Positions 6,464 through 8,465 of a DNA stretch of 8,465 bases are shown one piece after another (the first letter of the stretch is position 1; every line of letters begins with the position of its first letter). The notes beneath the pieces were generated by a model that saw only the letters and a list, made by a program, of their open reading frames with translations, was not told where the DNA came from and did not search any database. Origin of the DNA: an uncultured Lysobacteraceae bacterium (GTDB taxonomy: Bacteria > Pseudomonadota > Gammaproteobacteria > Xanthomonadales > Xanthomonadaceae); NCBI GenBank assembly GCA_937897645.1, contig CALCNV010000051.1:1-8465 (forward strand), given 5' to 3'. The translations under genes were made by a program, and so were the position numbers.

Positions 6464-6470
6464 GTCAGGC
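6464..6470 (-). other. Possible attC R'' remnant at the end of the DUF1232 gene
   Basis: The heptamer GCCTGAC on the - strand is identical to the R'' core of the two attC sites at 7471-7560 and 7960-8076. It also contains the TGA stop of the gene, exactly as for the cassette gene ending at 7555. The following bases do not form the L'' arm (CAATTCATTC), so the rest of the site would have been lost. A heptamer match alone can be chance. Confidence 0.3.
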
Positions 6471-6845
6471 GCGTACTACTGCGAGCGCCCATCTGCCGAT
6501 CCACCACAGGACCACAAACCACGCCACGATGATAAACGCCGCGGCCGGATAGCTGACCGGCCTGGTGGAAGCCTGCCGTGCCCGCAACCGCGCCGACTCC
6601 ATCACTTCCGGTGGCGTCAAGCGCACGACCAAGGCCAGGCCCAGGGGAACCAGGATCAGGTCATCCAGGTAGCCGACGATGGGGATGAAATCCGGAATGA
6701 GATCAAGGGGACTGAGTGCATACGCTGCCACCAGTACCGCCAATGCCCTGACAAGCAGGGGTGTACGTGGATCACGCGCCGCGAAATACACCGTAAGCGT
6801 ATCTTGCTTGAGCTGCCTGGCTTGCGCCTTCAGGGAGTCGAACAT
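6465..6845 (-). CDS. DUF1232 (YkvA-family) membrane protein, probable old gene cassette
   Basis: 126 residues from the ATG at 6845. The DUF1232 signature SPLDLIPDFIPIVGYLDD is at residues 45-62, followed by LILVPLGLALVV. A second hydrophobic stretch, FIIVAWFVVLWWIGRWALAV, is at about 103-122 and makes this a membrane protein with an extra C-terminal segment. The N-terminus is amphipathic and charged (LKAQARQLKQD). The family's role is unknown. There is no Shine-Dalgarno sequence; instead the start codon comes 3 nt after the damaged R' core of an attC-like site (GCTTATCGGCATG). The cassette gene at 7956 begins in the same way after GTTAGTCGGC. This placement argues that it entered as an integron cassette. 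Its own downstream attC is missing or reduced to the R'' heptamer at 6464-6470. Confidence 0.85.
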   Translation of the reverse strand: MFDSLKAQARQLKQDTLTVYFAARDPRTPLLVRALAVLVAAYALSPLDLIPDFIPIVGYLDDLILVPLGLALVVRLTPPEVMESARLRARQASTRPVSYPAAAFIIVAWFVVLWWIGRWALAVVRA

Positions 6846-6848
6846 GCC

Positions 6849-6969
6849 GATAAGCGCCCAGCGCGCGGTTCAGGCCGACCCGCACCGGATCGGCACCGGA
6901 GCCGATGGTACCCACACCCTTCGGTGTTGGCGAACACGATGCGGGTTCGGCATGAATGAATTGCTAGAT
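6849..6969 (-). other. attC site 3, degenerate (R' core disrupted)
   Basis: The - strand starts with R'' ATCTAGC (6 of 7 to RYYYAAC), then CAATTCATTCATGCCGAACC. The pairing arms are 6940-6951 (GCCGAACCCGCA on the - strand) and 6874-6884 (TGCGGGTCGGC), a perfect 11-bp stem apart from one unpaired A on the L'' side. The centre holds a further hairpin (ATCGGC ... GCCGAT, 6889-6906). The R' end reads GCTTATC instead of GTTRRRY, best explained by a small indel in GCGTTA. The hairpin is therefore preserved but the crossover site is probably lost. Confidence 0.75.
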
Positions 6970-7473
6970 GGCAGATCCGTACGCAGTTTTCACCTGCCAT
7001 GGGTCAGATCCGTCCTGCTCAATCAGCGAGATAGTACTGAACGTGACCACGAGGTTCGCCAAGTCACGTGAGATGCCTGCGAGATCATGTTTTGCACCGG
7101 TTGCGTTACGCGGGTGGAGTAGCGTGAGGTGGGCCCCGTACGCACGGGCTGCGTCGCCCAGGATGAGCCGCCTCAGTGCCTGAAATTCTTTGGCTCCGCG
7201 GCATGGGCGGAGCAGCACGCAGCCATCAGGCAGTTCCTGCGCCTCTCCAAACGCCATGGTGATGGAGAAGGGATCCAAGTGCCCAAGACGCAGGATGAGA
7301 TGCTGCAGGTCAGGCAGTTCATCATGCCGGCAGAGCGTGACGTGCGCGGGAATCAGGGCGTGTTGTATTGGGTCAAGCCTTTGCCTGATCGGTTCGACAA
7401 GCGATCCCTGCGCCTCTGGCAGAAAGAGGCTGAGCTGGCGCCTTGTGAGCCGCGATGGTGTTCGCTCTGACAT
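6964..7473 (-). CDS. 2H phosphoesterase-like (2'-5' RNA ligase superfamily) cassette protein
   Basis: 169 residues from the ATG at 7473. Two HxT motifs mark the 2H phosphoesterase superfamily: HVT at residues 44-46 (IPAHVTLCRH) and HLT at 115-117 (YGAHLTLLHPRN), about 70 residues apart, each after an alanine and at the end of a strand as expected. Both histidine/threonine pairs are intact, so the protein could be active. Members cleave or form 2'-5' bonds, or open cyclic phosphates such as 2',3'-cyclic and ADP-ribose 1'',2''-cyclic phosphate. The substrate cannot be told from sequence. No signal peptide, so cytosolic. The TAG stop lies in the R'' core of attC site 3, and the start overlaps the altered R' of attC site 2, so this is a cassette gene. 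CAGG about 8 nt upstream of the ATG is a weak ribosome binding site. Confidence 0.85.
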   Translation of the reverse strand: MSERTPSRLTRRQLSLFLPEAQGSLVEPIRQRLDPIQHALIPAHVTLCRHDELPDLQHLILRLGHLDPFSITMAFGEAQELPDGCVLLRPCRGAKEFQALRRLILGDAARAYGAHLTLLHPRNATGAKHDLAGISRDLANLVVTFSTISLIEQDGSDPWQVKTAYGSAI

Positions 7474-7560
7474 CTATGCCTGAATCAAGCCGGCCCGCCC
7501 AAGCCAACGGTCCGATCAATGCCGTAACGATGCGGGCTCGGCTTGAATGAATTGTCAGGC
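7471..7560 (-). other. attC site 2, with R' core lost
   Basis: R'' is GCCTGAC (7560-7554, 6 of 7 to RYYYAAC), followed by CAATTCATTCAAGCCGA. The arms 7532-7545 and 7486-7498 pair as CAAGCCG plus GCCCGC with one extra base on the L'' side. The R' end, expected as GTTRRRY after TTCAGGC, reads ATAGATG: the essential GTT is gone and the start codon of the next gene sits inside the site. The cassette at 6964-7473 probably can no longer be cut out at this end. Confidence 0.85.
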
Positions 7561-7956
7561 CGCAGCACTGGCCTTGAACCGCAGCCGACCCGTTGAACGG
7601 CTGATGGCAGAGCATACGGCGATGCGAGTCGCACCGGGAGGAAGCTGGACCACTACCAGCAAGCGAGGGCGCAGAAATCGCGGAATAGCGAGATGCCACT
7701 GCGGGACCTGTGGCCATGCCAAGTAGCTCAAAAAAGCTCCCCACAACGCTCGGGCTGTTGCGGGATCCTCAGTTGAAATGGCAAGCAGGTCCGTCGTGAT
7801 GGTCGATGGAGGAAGTGGGGCAGATGACCGGTGCTCGTCGTTGGAACCGATAGCAACAATCAACTTCGAGCGTCCTGCCTGACGCCACGAAATGAGGTTA
7901 TGCAGCGAGCGATCTGCTGCAGTGCTGGTTTTCTGGGTTACGTGGATTGCTTCCAT
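7555..7956 (-). CDS. Orphan integron cassette protein (133 aa), unknown function
   Basis: The gene runs from the ATG at 7956, 3 nt after the R' core of attC site 1, to a TGA inside the R'' core of attC site 2. This exact fit between two attC sites is the main evidence that it is real, because there is no Shine-Dalgarno sequence and no recognised domain. The protein starts polar (MEAIHVTQKTSTAADRSLHN), then has LIVAIGSNDEHRS, a TITTDLLAISTEDPATARAL segment with alternating hydrophobic residues, and a short hydrophobic strand in a basic setting (RFLRPRLLVVVQLPPGATR). It looks like a small soluble alpha/beta protein. The last residues (KASAAA) lie at the attC edge. An alternative start further in is possible but unlikely. 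A promoter-like box inside attC site 1 (8010-8015) could drive it. Confidence 0.7.
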   Translation of the reverse strand: MEAIHVTQKTSTAADRSLHNLISWRQAGRSKLIVAIGSNDEHRSSAPLPPSTITTDLLAISTEDPATARALWGAFLSYLAWPQVPQWHLAIPRFLRPRLLVVVQLPPGATRIAVCSAISRSTGRLRFKASAAA

Positions 7957-7959
7957 GCC

Positions 7960-8076
7960 GACTAACGCCTGAATTAAGCCGACCCGCAGTAGGACGACGA
8001 CTGGGTGCGAATATAGCCGAAGGCGCGCACTCAGGCGCCGCCCTGATGTGGGCTCGGCTTGAATGAATTGTCAGGC
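7960..8076 (-). other. attC site 1, apparently intact (117 bp)
   Basis: On the - strand: R'' GCCTGAC (8076-8070), L'' CAATTCATTCAAGCCGAG, a central region of about 65 nt, L' GGGTCGGCTTAATTCAGGC, and R' GTTAGTC (7966-7960) with the GTT needed for the crossover. AAGCCGA and CCC of the two arms pair with an extra G on the L'' side, the usual extrahelical base. At 117 bp it is within the usual attC size range. The centre contains the 20-bp promoter-like repeat at 8007-8026 and the stop codon of the upstream cassette gene at 8031-8033. Confidence 0.9.
8007..8026 (-). promoter_or_regulatory. Promoter-like 20-bp repeat inside attC site 1
   Basis: The sequence GCGCCTTCGGCTATATTCGC on the - strand is identical to 6164-6145. 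Its TATATT (8015-8010) would act as a -10 box 53 nt before the start of the orphan cassette gene at 7956, giving a leader that runs through L' and R'. No clear -35 box is seen, so activity is uncertain. Confidence 0.4.
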
Positions 8077-8420
8077 CGCAGCCGACTGTGGACCAACGAT
8101 GACAGCAATGCGCCCAGCAGCCACGCTGCAAGGACCTTGCCGCCATGTGTCAGCTGGCCAGATATCGCTAGTGCAAGAACCACTGTCACCGCGAATGCCG
8201 CGAAGGCAGGCACAGTTTTGGCAGCAAACCGTCGAATCGCGAAGAAATGCATGACTGATGCCACCAGCATTGCGCCCAGGCCAAAAACCACAATCGTGTC
8301 CCAGACCTCAAGGGGAAAGTCGTGCGGCATGGCAAATGCACTGGTGAAGCCCAGCGTGTAGATGGATGCGAACGAAGTGAGTCCACCCGACAGGACTCCG
8401 ACCGCGATGCTTTTACTCAT
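8031..8420 (-). CDS. Small multi-pass membrane protein with attC-encoded C-terminus (cassette gene)
   Basis: 129 residues from the ATG at 8420. About four hydrophobic segments are visible: residues 6-30 (AVGVLSGGLTSFASIYTLGF), about 42-62 (TIVVFGLGAMLVASVMHFFA), about 70-89 (VPAFAAFAVTVVLALAISG) and about 94-109 (KVLAAWLLGALLSSLV). It is an inner-membrane protein of no recognised family. The last 13 residues, DNSFKPSPHQGGA, are not part of the membrane domain: they are the translation of R'' and L'' of attC site 1, because the frame has no stop before the attC. NSFKP-type tails are a familiar mark of cassette genes with this attC type. No Shine-Dalgarno sequence is visible; a TATATT box 8 nt before the ATG suggests a leaderless or nearly leaderless message. 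No attC or attI is visible between the start and the right edge. Confidence 0.75.
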   Translation of the reverse strand: MSKSIAVGVLSGGLTSFASIYTLGFTSAFAMPHDFPLEVWDTIVVFGLGAMLVASVMHFFAIRRFAAKTVPAFAAFAVTVVLALAISGQLTHGGKVLAAWLLGALLSSLVHSRLRPDNSFKPSPHQGGA

Positions 8421-8424
8421 AAGT

Positions 8425-8440
8425 CAGTAATATAGGCGAC
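8425..8440 (-). promoter_or_regulatory. -10-like box next to the start of the rightmost cassette gene
   Basis: On the - strand GTCGCCTATATTAC places TATATT (8434-8429) only 8 nt before the ATG at 8420. Transcription would then begin within a few bases of the start codon. The box has the same form as the two 20-bp repeats (CTATATT after a GC-rich run). No -35 box is obvious. The remaining bases to 8465 show no gene. Confidence 0.4.
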
Positions 8441-8465
8441 ACTTGGGTGCTTGAAGAACGAGCGA

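Larger units (their letters stand above)
6849..8465 (-). mobile_element. Integron gene-cassette array, distal part (integrase not in window)
   Basis: Three attC-type sites (6849-6969, 7471-7560, 7960-8076) alternate with single - strand ORFs (6964-7473, 7555-7956, 8031-8420). Each ORF ends in or right next to the R'' core of the site that follows it, the standard cassette layout. The arms (CAATTCATTCAAGCCGA and CGGCTTAATTCAGGCGTTAG) resemble the aadA-type attC family and those known from Xanthomonas chromosomal integrons. The extra base in the L'' arm, which directs strand choice by integrase, is kept in all three. The orientation implies intI and attI to the right of 8465. The stretch appears lower in GC than the LysR gene (one 60-base line each: 57% against 63%). 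The right boundary is not in the window. Confidence 0.85.

Noticed and set aside
5577..6959. Long open frame on the + strand (460 codons)
   Set aside because: It is antisense to the VOC, DUF4287 and DUF1232 genes and part of attC site 3. It shows no domain and no supported start, so it is a shadow.
7373..7744. - strand open frame spanning attC site 2 (contains LTIHSSRA)
   Set aside because: The LTIHSSRA stretch is simply an attC read in another frame. The frame overlaps two better-supported cassette genes.
7898..8146. - strand open frame spanning attC site 1
   Set aside because: Again the attC in an alternative frame (LTIHSSRA). No start signal, and it overlaps the membrane-protein and orphan cassette genes.
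1..8465. CRISPR arrays, tRNA, rRNA or phage structural genes
   Set aside because: No regularly spaced direct repeats, no tRNA- or rRNA-like sequence, and no phage genes were seen. The phage envelope label used for DUF1398 is not functional evidence.

Overview
The window is GC-rich, gene-dense proteobacterial chromosome. Three things point to the Xanthomonadaceae (a Xanthomonas, Pseudoxanthomonas, Lysobacter or Stenotrophomonas relative): the style of the attC sites, an inverted palindromic repeat around GAGCCTGTCGAACCACG, and the make-up of the proteins. This placement is inferred from pattern recognition, not from a search.

Layout. (1) 1-651, + strand: the 3' part of a LysR-family regulator. 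(2) 652-933: an intergenic stretch between convergent genes, holding a perfect 27-bp inverted repeat (745-771 and 825-851). (3) 934-6845, all on the - strand: thirteen small genes, none longer than 234 codons. They include secreted or membrane orphans and small single-domain proteins: SseB, DUF1801, LprI/DUF1311, DUF1398, VOC, DUF4287 and DUF1232. (4) 6849-8465, still on the - strand: a run of integron gene cassettes separated by three recognisable attC sites. The cassettes encode a 2H phosphoesterase-like protein, an orphan protein and a small membrane protein whose C-terminus is translated from its own attC.

Main conclusion. The right end is part of a chromosomal (sedentary) integron array read right to left, so an integrase gene and attI would be expected beyond the right edge. 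The rightmost attC (7960-8076) looks intact. The next two (7471-7560 and 6849-6969) keep the hairpin and the extra base in the L'' arm but have damaged R' core sites. Further left no attC is visible, although the genes still resemble a cassette array: short, co-oriented, functionally unrelated and mostly without close partners. This fits an array whose distal cassettes have aged and become fixed, but the fossil status of the left part is inference.

A 20-bp element, GCGCCTTCGGCTATATTCGC, occurs inside the rightmost attC and again just upstream of the VOC gene. It points the same way in both places and carries a TATATT -10-like box. A similar CCTATATT lies 8 nt before the start codon of the rightmost cassette gene. 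These may be promoters that let inner cassettes be expressed independently of the array's leading promoter. No pathway links the genes; what they share is their orientation and probably the way they were acquired.
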